Shown here piece by piece: positions 23,760-35,698 of a stretch of DNA of 64,000 nucleotides (positions are counted from its first letter, which is position 1; every line of letters begins with the position of its first letter). The notes beneath the pieces are model-generated. The model was not told the origin of the DNA and ran no database searches. It was given only the letters and a program-made list of their open reading frames with translations. The position numbers and the translations under genes are program-made. This stretch comes from Fomitopsis serialis (lineage: Eukaryota > Basidiomycota > Agaricomycetes > Polyporales > Fomitopsidaceae): assembly GCF_022376445.1 (NCBI RefSeq), contig NW_025954994.1, positions 248,001 to 312,000 of the forward strand. Direction: 5' to 3'.

Positions 23760-26490
23760 GGCGAGGCGCGCTAGCGGCCGGTCTACGTTATTCCTTGTTT
23801 CCCCTGTCTGGCGGGCGGCGCCGTATCCGTGGCGCGCCGCGCGGCCCCGCCCTTGCTCCTGTTGTAGAGCTTTTGTGTGTATGTGCCAATTACCGCTGTT
23901 GTAACAGTAACCTACCCACAGACGCATACCCCCTCCCACACGAACCTTACGCACTCGTTTCCCATTATCAATCGTTCTGACGCTTGAACTACGCTGGCAC
24001 GACGGATCCCGGAGCGCGCGGCGTTGTGCTCCCCACGATCATCACGTCGACGTCGCCGGCGTGTGCGCGTGGTCGCGATCCCTTGCAACCGTGGCAGCTC
24101 CTCCATATCCACGGGCACCCCACCTGCACACGCCCATAGGCGGACTCCAGTGGCACTGGCTGATTTGATATGACTGGAAAGCACGCCGGACGGAGCGGAC
24201 TTCGATGGCTAGGCGACCTTAGTGGACGGATCACTGAACATACCAACATCCTCCGTCCTCCGCTGTCATACGCCTTCTTGCGTGGGGCCCAACGAGATTG
24301 TGGACTTCGCGGGAAGACTGCAGCTGATTCTCAATTTTGCATCCGCTCGACATGGTGTGGCGTCAGCTTCTGCGCGCGTGCGCGCGGTGCACTGGTCATG
24401 ATCGGCCTTCTCCGCGTCCGCGCCCGCAATCTTTCTCCTTTCTCGACTTCTTCTCCTGGCTTCTGGCTTCTGACTTCCGACCACTGGCTTCTCGACGCCA
24501 ACTCCCGTGCGCAGCGCTGTGGATATCCCCAGTTGGTGTGGTGTTTATTATGCAGGATGATGCTGGAACGGCGTGGCAAGCCGATGCGAGCTACGTACGT
24601 GTCTTAGTGTGTTTCACATCCACCGCACGTACGCAGACATTCTCCGTGTCTTCCTGATGGATGAGCGCGCGGACGTCGTGAACCCTGTTCTCCATTGAAG
24701 CTAACTCAGGTGGGCGTGGTACCTGTTGAATTTGATGACCAGGGCAGTTCTAGAATACCCATAGCCAACAAGTCGGTTCACGGCAGCGCGTGTGCCTGAA
24801 GGCTACATACCTATCAACTTGCCTTGTCTGTGCAGTTGAATAGGAATTTGTGACACCGACAGGACACGACATCTAGGTCCCGGCCATGTATACTCCGGGA
24901 CAATAGGCTCCAGTGATGTCACTCTAGGAAGCTTTGAAGGGCCCGTTTCCAACCCGTTTTCTCGACCTCGCAGGCGCCAAGTTTATCGTAGTAATGGAGG
25001 AGGACTCACAGTTCACATGTTCGCGGACGTCCATGCGTCGGGAGAACTTCCATTCTCATGGCCCCGCTCCAGTCAGTGGGTCCTCAGTCTTGTTTCATCA
25101 TAATTAGCGTCCCGTATCTTCCTCGTCGTCTCGATGTCCCGCGTGAGGCGCAGGTTCAACGTTCAGGCCTGCAGGGCCTATGTATTCCCACTTCACGAGT
25201 CATCACCGCGTCCAGCGGGTGACGCCGGTCGTCGTTGTGCGTATCCTAGGGATCTCGCATATCAGCGTCGACGTGCTAGTGTGCCCATCAAGTGATGTGG
25301 GCTGGGGACATACATACTCTGGCTTGTGCGGTAACCTGCCTTCGTAGCCGATACGAAGATCACTCGTGAGCAGGATTCCTGTCATGCATCCTGACAGAAC
25401 TAGACATCGCCTCGATCAGTCGCGAAGCCCGCATTGTCGGCTGCAGATGTGGGGAGGTTGAGATCGTCAAACTGAGCCCGGATGTCACTCACTGCAGCGT
25501 AGCAACAGCGGTCTTGGAAGATGCGGATGCCATTATGGTTGCCGTGTGGCAAGTATCCGGATGCGCGAGGTCCGTGAAGAAGTGGTCCAGGTCAGTACGT
25601 TCGGACTGAGGTAGGGCTGCAAGACCCAGTCGAGGTCGCAGTATAGAACTTGTTCGAAGGCCACAAGTACGGTCGGTTCGTCGGGGAGAGGAAGGAGGGT
25701 GGCGACCCAATTCTGGTCTGACGTCCGGTTGTCGAGATAGAATGTGAGGCATGATGATCATGCCCAGCCACTGTTCTGAGCTCTCAAGTCCGTGTCCATC
25801 AAGTGATGCATTAGGAGAACGTACAGGAGACGTGTCTGGGTAGCCGACGGATGTCTTTGCCTTGCTCGTCCCGACCGAACAACCTCGGTCGGTCGTGGAT
25901 CCCTACGCCAGCTCAGCATGACGACGAACAGTCCGTTGCAGAACATACCTGTTGGTGCAGTATGCCAGACCCCGTACCAGTGCTGAAGAGCCTGCACTAA
26001 TCCCAGTTAGTGTGTATCTCGGATACTCACAGTGTCAGAGTTTTTGAGAGGTCGCTGAGGCAGTGCATTGGCACCTAAAAAAGTAGACCGTACAGCCTGT
26101 CTTTGTGGACTCCGTCGCCCATTGCACCGCGCACGTTATGGACACGTCATTCGGCTTCTCATCGTTATGGTGCTGCAGCATATAGATGGACGCGAAGTTG
26201 TGGGAGGACAGTAGTCAGTGTCACACGTCAAAGAAGATTCAGTTTCGACTGGCATCAGCTGTAGATAGAACCTGCCGATAGCGTTCAATAGAAAGGTACC
26301 AAATGCGAGTAAACGGGCTACTACAGGTCCGCGTCTGACGTGTCTTATCAGTCAGTCTTTTACTTATCTTAGCTTATCGTGCTGACATCCCTGTCTTCGG
26401 GACTTCACTGGGCACGCACAGCTTTATTAGGAGCCTCCTCCGCCGCGCACGCGTCCATGTTCCCTCGACGAGGAACCCCTCCGCAACCCC
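23760..26490. other. Intergenic region with one coding-like trace
   Basis: Between copies E and F. Apart from the minus-strand segment at 25440-25750 (listed separately), nothing was recognised. A degenerate CT-rich stretch (TGGCTTCTGGCTTCTGACTT) is at about 24456. Confidence 0.4.
25440..25752 (-). pseudogene. Coding-like segment of unknown family
   Basis: On the minus strand from about 25750 a frame with strong C-ending codon bias reads LTFYLDNRTSDQNWVATLLP, then PDEPTVLVAFEQVLYCDLDW and VLQPYLSPNV. It continues in other frames as DLDHFFTDLAHPDTC and then GIRIFQDRCCYAAVSDIRAQ followed by FDDLNLPTSAADNAGFATDR. It looks like one protein piece broken by two single-base shifts. No start or family was recognised; it may be a gene fragment or an exon of a longer gene. 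Confidence 0.3.
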
Positions 26491-26497
26491 TCCCAGA

Positions 26498-29083
26498 TGG
26501 CCTCCGAGGCGGACCTACAGAACTGGAGTAATCATTTCACCGTCAATTGTTGCAGCGCCGCGGCGGCAGGTGCGTGATCGACCTCTGAGTCTCAGGCATG
26601 TCTCAGGCTATCGGCTGACCAGAATCACGCTGTTACCAGCGCTGCTAGTATTTGACTACGCCCTGACGTTCGAGCAAGAGGTCGACTACATCTGGAGCAG
26701 CTCCAACTATGGCTACGTGCTCGTCTTCTTCGCGAACCGCCTCGCAATGCTCGGGATGGCGGTGGGGTCTGTCCTGAATATGCTGCCGTGGTACTCTACA
26801 ATGGTACGTCCTGTTCAAGTTCTGAATCGACTGAAACTCCATGCTGATCGCAGAACAGAGGTAAGTCAACAGATATACATCGGCCCCGGAGACGCGATAT
26901 GAAGCGTACCCAATAGTTGCACGGCGGTGAACTGGTCTCTGGCAGCGTTTCAAATCCTCGCATTGTTCCTATGGGCCAGTGCGTACACATCTACTCAGTC
27001 TCCGTCGCAGACGCTCACATCACAAAGTTGTCTCTACACTGCGAGTGTACGCCGTCAGCAATCGGGACTGGGGCTTTACCATCCTCACGCTCTGCCTGGG
27101 GCTGACGCCCGTGGTCACCAACCTTGTACGTTCACAACAGTTCATTTCATTGATACACCCCTTTCTGGCAAGAATGTACACAGGTTTGGAGGGTGTTGGG
27201 CTCGTTTCTGGCCTGGTTTCCCAGCTGAGTCCATGTAGTTGGGCCTGGCTCTTTCGAAACGCATACAGGCGGAGTCCGGCGGGTTCGATATGGGATCAGC
27301 GGACTTCGACGACTGAGCAGAGCCAGGCAGCTGTGACGTCGGCTTTGGTGGTGCGGTCCCTGAAAATAAACCTCCTCCGTCGTCTGACCCTATATGCGCG
27401 ATGCCCAATGACGTGGACTCTGCCTACGCTGTGGGTCTCAGCCACTGGCCTGAGCCTGGCTTGCCCTCGGCACTGCTGACAGCTAGTTCTCTGTTGTTGA
27501 CCCCTGCCCGAGAATTTTTAAACAGGCGGAGGGCGTCGGGCCTCATTGAATGCCATGCACTTTATGCCGCTGGGAGACCCCAGTCGTTGGCCTCGGTCTA
27601 TCGATGATACTCTCCATGGTAGATTCTCACCAAAAAAGCGACGCACTCCGCGTGTGTACGCATCTCGGGAACGGGTCTAGCAAAACAGACTTAGCTGGCA
27701 CGATCGTAGTGGGTTGGTAGTGGGCACACTACGACCGACACTGTATGTAACACCACAATCCGGAATGCAGGCCGACGCCGTCCACTTCGTAGGCTGTCCC
27801 CGCTGTTGGCACCAAGGCCTCCATTGGGTGCCCGGAGTGGCACTGGCGGCACGCACAGTGCTGACCCGCCCATTGCCTGCCCTACGGGGCAGCGTGTCTC
27901 ATGTCATATCCTCCTGCCATCGCACGACGTCGTTTTCAGCGTATGATAGCGAGACTTGGGTTGTGGTGTTGCGTATATGAGTTCTTTGTGGGAACACCAA
28001 AAGCGATGTATTTCTTTGCATGTGGCCGTCGGAAAGGGGTATCGCAACATGAAATCAGCCTCTGGGAGTCGCAATACTAACTTCATGCTCACAGTATGCG
28101 AACATTGCCGCGGCATTCTTCCCCGTGTATTCTTTTGCATACACATATTGCGGGGGAAGCACCTACTATTCCGAGGATGTCGCCAATAGGTGATTGGTCC
28201 TCACATTGCTTCACGGGTGTTCTCACTGACTCGCGTTTGCAGATGTAAGCATCCATATGGCTGCGTGTTGTCCGCAATCTGATGCTCTCTGAAGTGGAGA
28301 TCACAACCAGAGCCTGCCTCATCGCGTCCGATTCACTGGTCCTGTTCATCGCATGGTACCAACTACACACCGGCTTTTACAACTCCGCCCGCCCCGGTGT
28401 ACGATCAACGCTGACTACGTTCCTGCTTCGAGACGGTACGTATATGCATACTCCCTCTCCGTTCTCGCATTGACGTTAGCGCACATCTAGGGACGCTCTA
28501 CTTTGTGTACGTCCGATTGTGTTTGAGTTGCACAGGGTCTGACCCTGTCTCAAGAGTGTTGCTGGTGCTCAACGTAGCTCAGGTGATAACAGACATTGAC
28601 ATCGGAGTGGTAAGTACCTCTGTTCAGCGCTAAGCTCTCGCCCATCTGACATACGGTCGCACAGTTTTTCAACCCCCTTCCATCCTTCTCGAACCCGTAC
28701 GTCGCGTCTCACCGACTAATGCGCTGAGATCTGAACGGTACCACAGCATAACATCGATCATCATCTCGCGGTTCCTCCTCGCCCTTCGCCGGCTTGCTCT
28801 GCAGACTGGCGACAGCCTCCCGTCATATTTCTCGCAGTCGCACGAGACAGAGCAGTGTGTGGAGCACAGCCAGCGGCGCTCCGGCCTCTCGACCATAGGC
28901 TTCAACACCAACACGATACCACTGACGACCAGCGCGTCGACGAGGTTTACTATGTCGCTGCGACACCCGCCCTCCGAGGCGAGCCAGGGGTACAGCGCCT
29001 TCACTACGAGCGGGGTGGAGCGATACCGCGACTGGGACCCGGACGAAATTGTGGAATTGGCACGTGTACGATATACGCGCTGA
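26498..29083 (+). CDS. DUF6533 membrane protein, copy F (358 aa, one ~970-nt intron)
   Basis: Exons: 26498-26570, 26640-26803, 26859-26860, 26917-26978, 27028-27125, 28095-28189, 28243-28244, 28295-28435, 28491-28506, 28555-28609, 28665-28696, 28747-29083. The sum is 1077 nt, exactly 359 codons. Start MASEADLQNWSNHFTVNCCS. Exon 2 reads LLVFDYALTFEQEVDYIWSS and FANRLAMLGMAVGSVL. After the AG microexon comes SCTAVNWSLAAFQIL; exon 6 (YANIAAAFFPVYSFAYTYCG) is in frame and 95 nt long as in other copies, which anchors it across a 969-nt intron 5. Microexon 2 is AT. The last exon reads TSIIISRFLLALRRLALQTG. The gene appears intact. Function unknown. Confidence 0.8.
27140..28060. other. Extra ~0.9 kb inside intron 5 of copy F
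   Basis: The same intron is about 50-70 nt in copies E, G and H. The added DNA shows no clear terminal repeats, no target-site duplication and no recognisable protein. A plus-strand frame over 26979-27479 is only an extension of exon 5. Confidence 0.5.
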
Positions 29084-29399
29084 CCTCGAGATTGAGGTGA
29101 TACCAAGGTGTGATATAGCATTGTAGGTTGGGATATAGCGGAGGTCAGTCGTGTTGTGTTATCGATCCATGGCGCTCGTGCTGAGTGGCCGCAGTTGTTG
29201 TACTCACAGATGTCGGTCCACTGTATCATAGAATACATACCCTATTGTACGGTTACTTTATGCTGAGAAGCGTGACTCCCGCATGGAACGCACGCGGTCT
29301 GGCAGATATAGCCACGACCATGACACTACTGTTGCGAACAAACCACAGTTCGAAGCTCACATTGACGTTCATGTCACTCATCCGTTTTGTCATGCCCGG

Positions 29400-29940
29400 C
29401 TTACGGGCGTGACCTGCTTACCGGTGAGCCTGGCCTATGTTTAGCAAAACAAAGTTTGCTCACACGTCTGCCTCACATGTCATCGTGCCGTTAAACAGGA
29501 CGGAGAGGGACAAAGAGGAAGCTCGAGTAGGCGCCGCTCGTTCACCGCCCCCGTCCATGTCATGCCGCACCTGGCGGATGGCCGTGATGCGTGACGTACC
29601 ACCTCCACAGGATCGTGGGCGCAATCAAGAAACATGCCCGGTGTGCCCGTGTGTGCGCGCCCCGAGTCGTGGCTGTCGCACAGTACACTCCGTCTCAAAC
29701 TGATTGGGGTCGATGACGGCGGCACGCGGGAGATGCCTACGTCAGATGCAGGGTCTGAGAAGCCTGATTCACCGCCGGGCTTGCAGGTCGTCTGCCGAAC
29801 CTGTCTTCCTGACGCGGTCTGGCATCCCCTGCACCATCAATAGAGCACATATGGGGAAAGACCTCGAGGGCGGGCTGTGTATATTTCAGTCTCACGTCGC
29901 CACGACGCTTCGGCGTGGTAGATCCGTGACTTTGTTGTCC
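29400..29940. other. Upstream region of copy G, partly shared with copy H
   Basis: Contains GCTCGTTCACCGCCCCCGTC near 29540; a matching GGCCGTTCACCGCCTCCATC lies near 32230 upstream of copy H. The two promoters derive from one duplicated block. No gene is supported inside. Confidence 0.4.
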
Positions 29941-29948
29941 CATATAAG
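29941..29948 (+). promoter_or_regulatory. TATA-like box of copy G
   Basis: CATATAAG, 34 nt upstream of the ATG at 29982. The short distance means either a very short leader or a start further downstream. Confidence 0.4.
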
Positions 29949-29981
29949 CAGTCTTTCCCCCATGCTTTCCATGTTGGCGGC

Positions 29982-31688
29982 ATGCTAAGACTCGTTGAGC
30001 GCGCTAACGACGTGGATAGTCTACAGGCAACGAAAGAGCAGTACACTCTCAATTATTGCGCCGCCGCTGGTACAGGTGCGCCCTCTCGGTGAATGGATCA
30101 TTCGGCAATGCTCTGAAGCGTTATGCAGTTTTGCTGCTCTACGACTATGTCATTACACTGGGACAGGAGAGTCGCTTCGTCTGGACAGATGTCCGTGCGG
30201 GCTACGCCGTGATCTTCCTGGCCAATCGACTAAACATGTTGTGTATGTTTATCTCCGGAATATTATCCATCTGCTCGTGGCACACGGTGCTGGTACGTGT
30301 CGATCTTGCAGTACCGTACCCGTCGTTCAGTTGAACTCACTTGTGTAGAGGTAGGACCGACGTCATCGCTCTCATGCACCGAAGTGACTGATTGAATACG
30401 TGAAGTTGCGAGAAGATCCAAACACTCTGGGAATTCGTCAGTATCAGCACATACCTCATGTGGGCTGGTATGTATGCAAACTGAACTACCAAGCTCGGGC
30501 ATTGACCCTTAGTACTCACACAGGTACTTCCGCGCTTCGTGTCTATGCTATCAGCGACCGCAGTTTGCCGCTTGCTGCCCTGACAGCAATACTCGCTGTG
30601 GTGCCAGCTGCGATTAATATTGTGAATTATGGTCTCACTTGTAAAGAGGTGACATGAGCTGAAAACCCCCTTCAGATACAAGACATCAACATCCTTTCTT
30701 ACTTGGAAAGCTTCGGCATGTCAATGATCTGTGACACAGACGTTAAACTTCCGACACGGACTATTCACGAGTGAATACTCTTCCCATGTCGTCATCGCCG
30801 CAATGAACTGATGATTTTGGCTCTATTCCAGATGTAAGAAAAATCCATCTACGATTCTTGCTTGGGGGCCATATTAATGTCACTCACTCACAGTTGTGAT
30901 CCTCGGTAGAACCTCCCTGATAGCCTCAGACGTTATCGTCTTGCTAGTCACTTGGTGGCAATTGCACGGGTGTCTCATATCGGCGCAGAGACAGTCTCGT
31001 TCTGCACTCGCCCTACTATTACTGAAGGATAGTAAGTCCTCAGTTTTCATATGGATCAGCGTTGCCCGCTTATCGTTCTCAATCTAGGCACGTCATATTT
31101 CATGTACGAACACGACCCTCCTTTCATATGTACACGATCGCTCATTCGCATCCGTGCAGGATATTCCTCCTGTTCAACATCGCCCAGATCATTTCACAAA
31201 TTCAGTTCGGCGACGTGCGTATGTCCAATGCATATCTTGGTGACTGCGTGATCGAACATCTTTATGCAGGAATTTAATCCAATACCAAGCTTCATGCTCC
31301 CGTTCGTCCTACAGTGATCGCATACTTTCTGGAATGTCTACTCAAGAGTTCCAACAGTATGACAACAATCGTGATCTCTAGGCTGATTCTTAGCCTGCGC
31401 CGCCTATCATCGACTAGACAATTCCGAAGCAACACTACCACAACGACCATAGATGTCCAAGCGTCGTTCCATCGCTCTCTCTTATCAACCATGGCTTTCC
31501 GCCCGAACTCTCCCACACCACGTAGCAATGTCGGTCAAACCTCATCAATACCACGACCACTTATAACAGCGGACTCACTAGAAGACGGCTTTCTCTACGT
31601 TTCTGACAACATATTGGACGAGGATGCAGATGCGAACGACGGTGGATGGACGAGTCAGGAGCGAGCCGAAGCGACCACAGAAGCCTAG
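29982..31688 (+). CDS. DUF6533 membrane protein, copy G (362 aa, 12 exons)
   Basis: Exons: 29982-30075, 30129-30292, 30349-30350, 30406-30467, 30524-30621, 30676-30770, 30832-30833, 30894-31031, 31088-31103, 31160-31214, 31270-31301, 31358-31688. They sum to 1089 nt, exactly 363 codons. Start MLRLVERANDVDSLQATKEQ. Exon 2: LLLYDYVITLGQESRFVWTD, then NRLNMLCMFISGILSICSW. Exon 4: SCEKIQTLWEFVSISTYLMW. Exon 5: TSALRVYAISDRSLPLAALT. Exon 8: FVILGRTSLIASDVIVLLVT. Exons 9-11: SYFMIFLLFNIAQIISQIQF and EFNPIPSFMLP. Last exon: MTTIVISRLILSLRRLSS, with an acidic tail. Both 2-nt microexons (AG and AT) are required to keep frame. Predicted multi-pass membrane protein; role unknown. Lies in a head-to-tail run E-F-G-H-I. 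Confidence 0.85.
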
Positions 31689-32610
31689 CGACGTTCTAGT
31701 GAGTCTCTTACCAGTTCATCACGACGCTAAACTGAGGGTTCATCTGTGTCTCGAGGCGATGCTCAAGTGATCTGCGATAATGCTGTTCCGGTGAGTAGTG
31801 AAATACTCCATGGATGCGTGGAAGTGAATATGCGGAATTCTTCGTGGACAGGTGTACCGACAATGGCTACCTCGCCACTATTCTGTAAGTAGGCATCAAT
31901 CGACTCTTGGCGCTCGCAATCATTGCCTCCAAACGTCTCCAGTCTATCCACTAAATCGAGCAGAACCTCTTGATATGACGCTCTTGTGCTCGAATCTCCC
32001 AAATAATGCAGCGGTCTTGACAGTTCGACGTTTGACGCGAGTCTCACTGGCAGCATCGCGGACAGGACACATCACAATGCAACGTCTACTTCTGTACCAT
32101 GTAAGTAAAACCACTACGCAGCTTGTCACTCACGGCCCTCGGAACTTACATCACCGAAAGGTAAGTTTAATCAATCTTCAGGCCTCAGGGGCGCCATGCA
32201 AAGAACGAACAGAAGATTGGTTAGGCGCTGGCCGTTCACCGCCTCCATCCACGTCAAGCACACCGCATCCAAACTTCAGCGAACTATGCACTTTGTAATG
32301 GAGCGTGACCAGCTTGTGCCCATCTCTATCAGCCCATCTTACCTCCGTCTCGTCGGAGACACGCTGATCGAGGCCAGATGCACGAGCACACGCGCGGTCA
32401 AGGTCAGAGCAGCACCACTGGGCGCTGGTATCTAAGTTTGTCGTGCGTCCTTGTCTAAACGGTATTGCTTCTGTGCCATTGACTCAGCCTAGAGGGCCAT
32501 CGACATCTGTCACGGCCACACTGGGGCCAGGCGTATCTCCGACCCTATATCACTGAGCCCTCTCCCTCCCCGCCCTGCGTAGCCTCGCCCACGTTCTTCT
32601 GACTGGCGAC

Positions 32611-34370
32611 ATGCTGACATTGATTGAAAGCACCATCGCCGTTAATGATTTACAGGCGCAGACGCATGAGCAGTATACGGACAACTATTGCGCCGCGGCA
32701 GGTGCAGGTATGTCCCTCGGTCTACCAATTCACCTTGCTGAGAATCACTCACCAGTCTACTATACTGTACGGTCTAGCTGTGCTTTTGTATGAATATGTC
32801 GTCACACTTGGCCAAGAGCGTCGCTACATTTGGAGGGACGTCCGTGCAGGCTACGTCGCAATCTTCCTGGTCAACCGACTTAACATGCTCGGCATATCTA
32901 TCACGATGATGCTTGGTATATGCTCCTGGGATAACGTCATGGTATGTCGTCGGTTGACCCCTGTTCACCTCTCGAGTTGCTCATATATTCCTCCAGAGGT
33001 AATGCGGATGTAGCTGGTTATATGTCACTTCCATTGATCGACTTCGTGAAGCTGCGAGACGATCGCCATTCTTCAGGACCTCGTGTTCATAAGCACACTA
33101 CTTGTGTGGGCGGGTGCGCATTTGGTTATTCCTTGGAGATCTGAACACGCCAGAACTCATCAGTACACAGCTACTTCGACGCTTCGTGTATATGCCATCA
33201 GTAACCGCAGTATTCTGCTTGCTACGATCACTGCGGCCCTTGGTATTGCCCCAATTGCAGTGAACATCGTGAGCCATCAATCCAACTGTCATGCTAGCGC
33301 ACCAGAGTGAATAATGCCTTCAGTTTGCAGACGCGAGAACAACGTCATATCTGGAAGGCACGTCGTCGATTTGCGGTAGCAACCTCAATGTTTCTACACA
33401 GGCTCACCGTAGGTAAATGAACTCTTTGAGTCTACGCCAGTGGGCAATCGCTGCGTTACTGACACCTCGGTGTGATTTTTCTTCTATCCTCTACAGCTGT
33501 AAGGTCTCGTCAAGCCACGGTGTGGCATATGATTACTAATCATTTTCATTACAGTCGTTATACTCAGTAGAGCATCTCTGATAGCAGCGGATGTCTTGCT
33601 CCTTCTGGTCACTTGGTGGCAGCTATGCGGAACTCTCGGATCATCGGGACAAAGGCGGAATCGGTCTGCTCTTGCAGTGCTCTTGCTGAGGGACAGTAAG
33701 TCTATGAACCACCCGGGATCAGTGACGCTTACTCATGGCCCCCCGTGTCAGGCACTTCGTATTTCATGTGCGTATGGAGCGGCATCCCGTTAAACGGAAC
33801 AAGCACTGACTCATATGCATCAAGACTGTTTCTTCTGCTTAATGTCGCACAGGTTATGGGAGAACTGATGCTCGGTGCCGTTCGTCCGTTTCACGTGTCA
33901 GTGAATACATGCTCAAACCATCTCCACACAGGCGTTCGACCCGGTCCCTAATCTCATGCTCCCGTTTGTCCTTTTCGAATGCATGCCAGAATATCTGCTC
34001 ACAGGAGTTTAACAGCATAGTGACCATCGTGATCTCCAGGCTGATCCTCAGTCTACGTCGGCTTTCATTCACTATGCAGCTACCGATGCACGTTCGGAAT
34101 GCTACCGACACGTCGGCGACGGAAATACAAGAATCTTTCCACCGATCCTTCTTATCAACTGTGGTCTTTCGTCCAGACCCTTCCCCGCGCGGTCTCAGCA
34201 ACCATAGTCAGATCCAGGCAGAACCTCCGGAACTGCCAGAACTGCCACGAGAACTGATGGAATTTCGACTAGAACCTTGGCTAGTAGATAGTCAATCCAT
34301 CCGCGCGCCGGACGACGTACTGGACGACGATGCAGATATGGACGAGTGTGGAAAGGTGGATGAGGAATGA
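32611..34370 (+). CDS. DUF6533 membrane protein, copy H (368-370 aa, 12 exons)
   Basis: Exons: 32611-32701 (or -32707; both donors keep phase), 32778-32941, 32997-32998, 33052-33113, 33171-33268, 33324-33412, 33497-33498, 33555-33695, 33752-33767, 33825-33879, 33932-33963, 34016-34370. With the first donor the sum is 1107 nt, exactly 369 codons. Start MLTLIESTIAVNDLQAQTHE. Exon 2 reads VLLYEYVVTLGQERRYIWRD (Tyr-Glu-Tyr instead of Tyr-Asp-Tyr) and NRLNMLGISITMMLGICSW. Microexons are AG and CT. Exon 8 reads FVILSRASLIAADVLLLLVT. The last exon reads VTIVISRLILSLRRLSFTMQ and has a long Glu/Asp-rich tail. No break seen. Confidence 0.85.
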
Positions 34371-34379
34371 CCTCGGTTG

Positions 34380-35200
34380 CCCGGGTCCAGGGGACCCAAG
34401 CAGTACTCTGGTGAGTCTATTTTTTTTCATTTCAGACGCGGCGTTGAACTGAAGACCGGTGCATCTCGCCCAGAATAACTTATCATAGTTGTATGATTTA
34501 ATCATGTATAACAGCCTGGTCAAGTATCTTGTATCAATCGGTAGTTCCAGCGCGCAGGGAACTCGATACATCCCTGTTTCGCGATCGTGCTTGACCCTTC
34601 CTTTCTATTTATGCCAGCGTCGCTCGTAATTTGGCAAATTCCCGCTTTACTTCGCCAGTGATATCAAGACCCGGTGATCAGCTTATGGTATGACCTAGCG
34701 TAGTATGCCGGACAACACTGAGCGGTGCGTATGATATTGCTAGTCACCGCTTGCTATCAGTGTCAACTATTAAAGGCTCGTCTTCATGTCACAGCGAACT
34801 GGTTCAACAACGGGAACTGCGGGCTGGGCGCAATGCTACACATCGTCTCCCTTTCAATCGAGCCCGGGTGACGCTCAGGCTCTTAGTCGTACCAAGTGAA
34901 TAATTTCCGTTGCTCCGCGCTCGGATACCGGTTCATGAGGCCACAGAATACACCATCTTCGTACGGCCCCATCAATGAAAATGCTGAGCATTTAATCTCC
35001 GCATGGGACACATTTGACACTTGAATAGATCCACGCCAGGTGGCCGGTGTTGTCAATAGAACATTAAGCGCCCACTGTTGTGTCTATCCTTAAGGTCCGC
35101 AACACTCACGGCTTTCTAATTCCTGCACACTTCGTACTTATACGACTTGCCGGCCAGTCCGACATGGCCTGTTCGAATGTAGCGTTGTTGGCTTACATGC
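34380..35200. other. Intergenic between copies H and I
   Basis: The first 100 bp are the conserved 3' flank of the DUF6533 units. The rest shows nothing recognisable. Confidence 0.4.
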
Positions 35201-35599
35201 CTGCCTAGGAGCGAGCGCTAGGTCGGAACGAAGTTTGAATAGCCGCCGGATGTTGACCGCCTGGGGCGGATGGTGGTGATGCTTGACGCATCGCATCCGC
35301 GGGAATGTCGATGCGATGACGATTCATGACCAGCGTGTCGGCTCCCAAAAATAGTGTCTTACGTCGGAGACACCTTGGAGACACCTTTAGCATGGCCATT
35401 AATTGCCACTGCAGTGCCACCCGTCACGGTGTTACGGTGCGGCATGCGTGTGGCACTGATCTGGTACTGAGACTGTCTCGCATCTTCGGTGCAATCGAGG
35501 GGCGTGGACGGAGAGATACCTTGTGGGTGGGCCATTACAAGGCATCTCATCTGTCACGCCGCCACGATGCTTCGCCTGGTGCATCTCAGACCGTGTCGC

Positions 35600-35609
35600 C
35601 TTATATGAG
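35600..35609 (+). promoter_or_regulatory. TATA-like box of copy I
   Basis: CTTATATGAG, about 90 nt upstream of the ATG at 35699, in the same context as the boxes of copies A and D. The upstream block (35.2-35.64 kb) is the inverted counterpart of those at 4.1-4.7, 7.0-7.4 and 15.3-15.8 kb. Confidence 0.5.
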
Positions 35610-35698
35610 AGCTGGGTCCTGTCGCTCTCCCCTGTGAGGAGCCCCTGACCATCTTGCTGCCCCGCTGAATATCTGCACTTTTCAAGTGCGCCGCCAAC

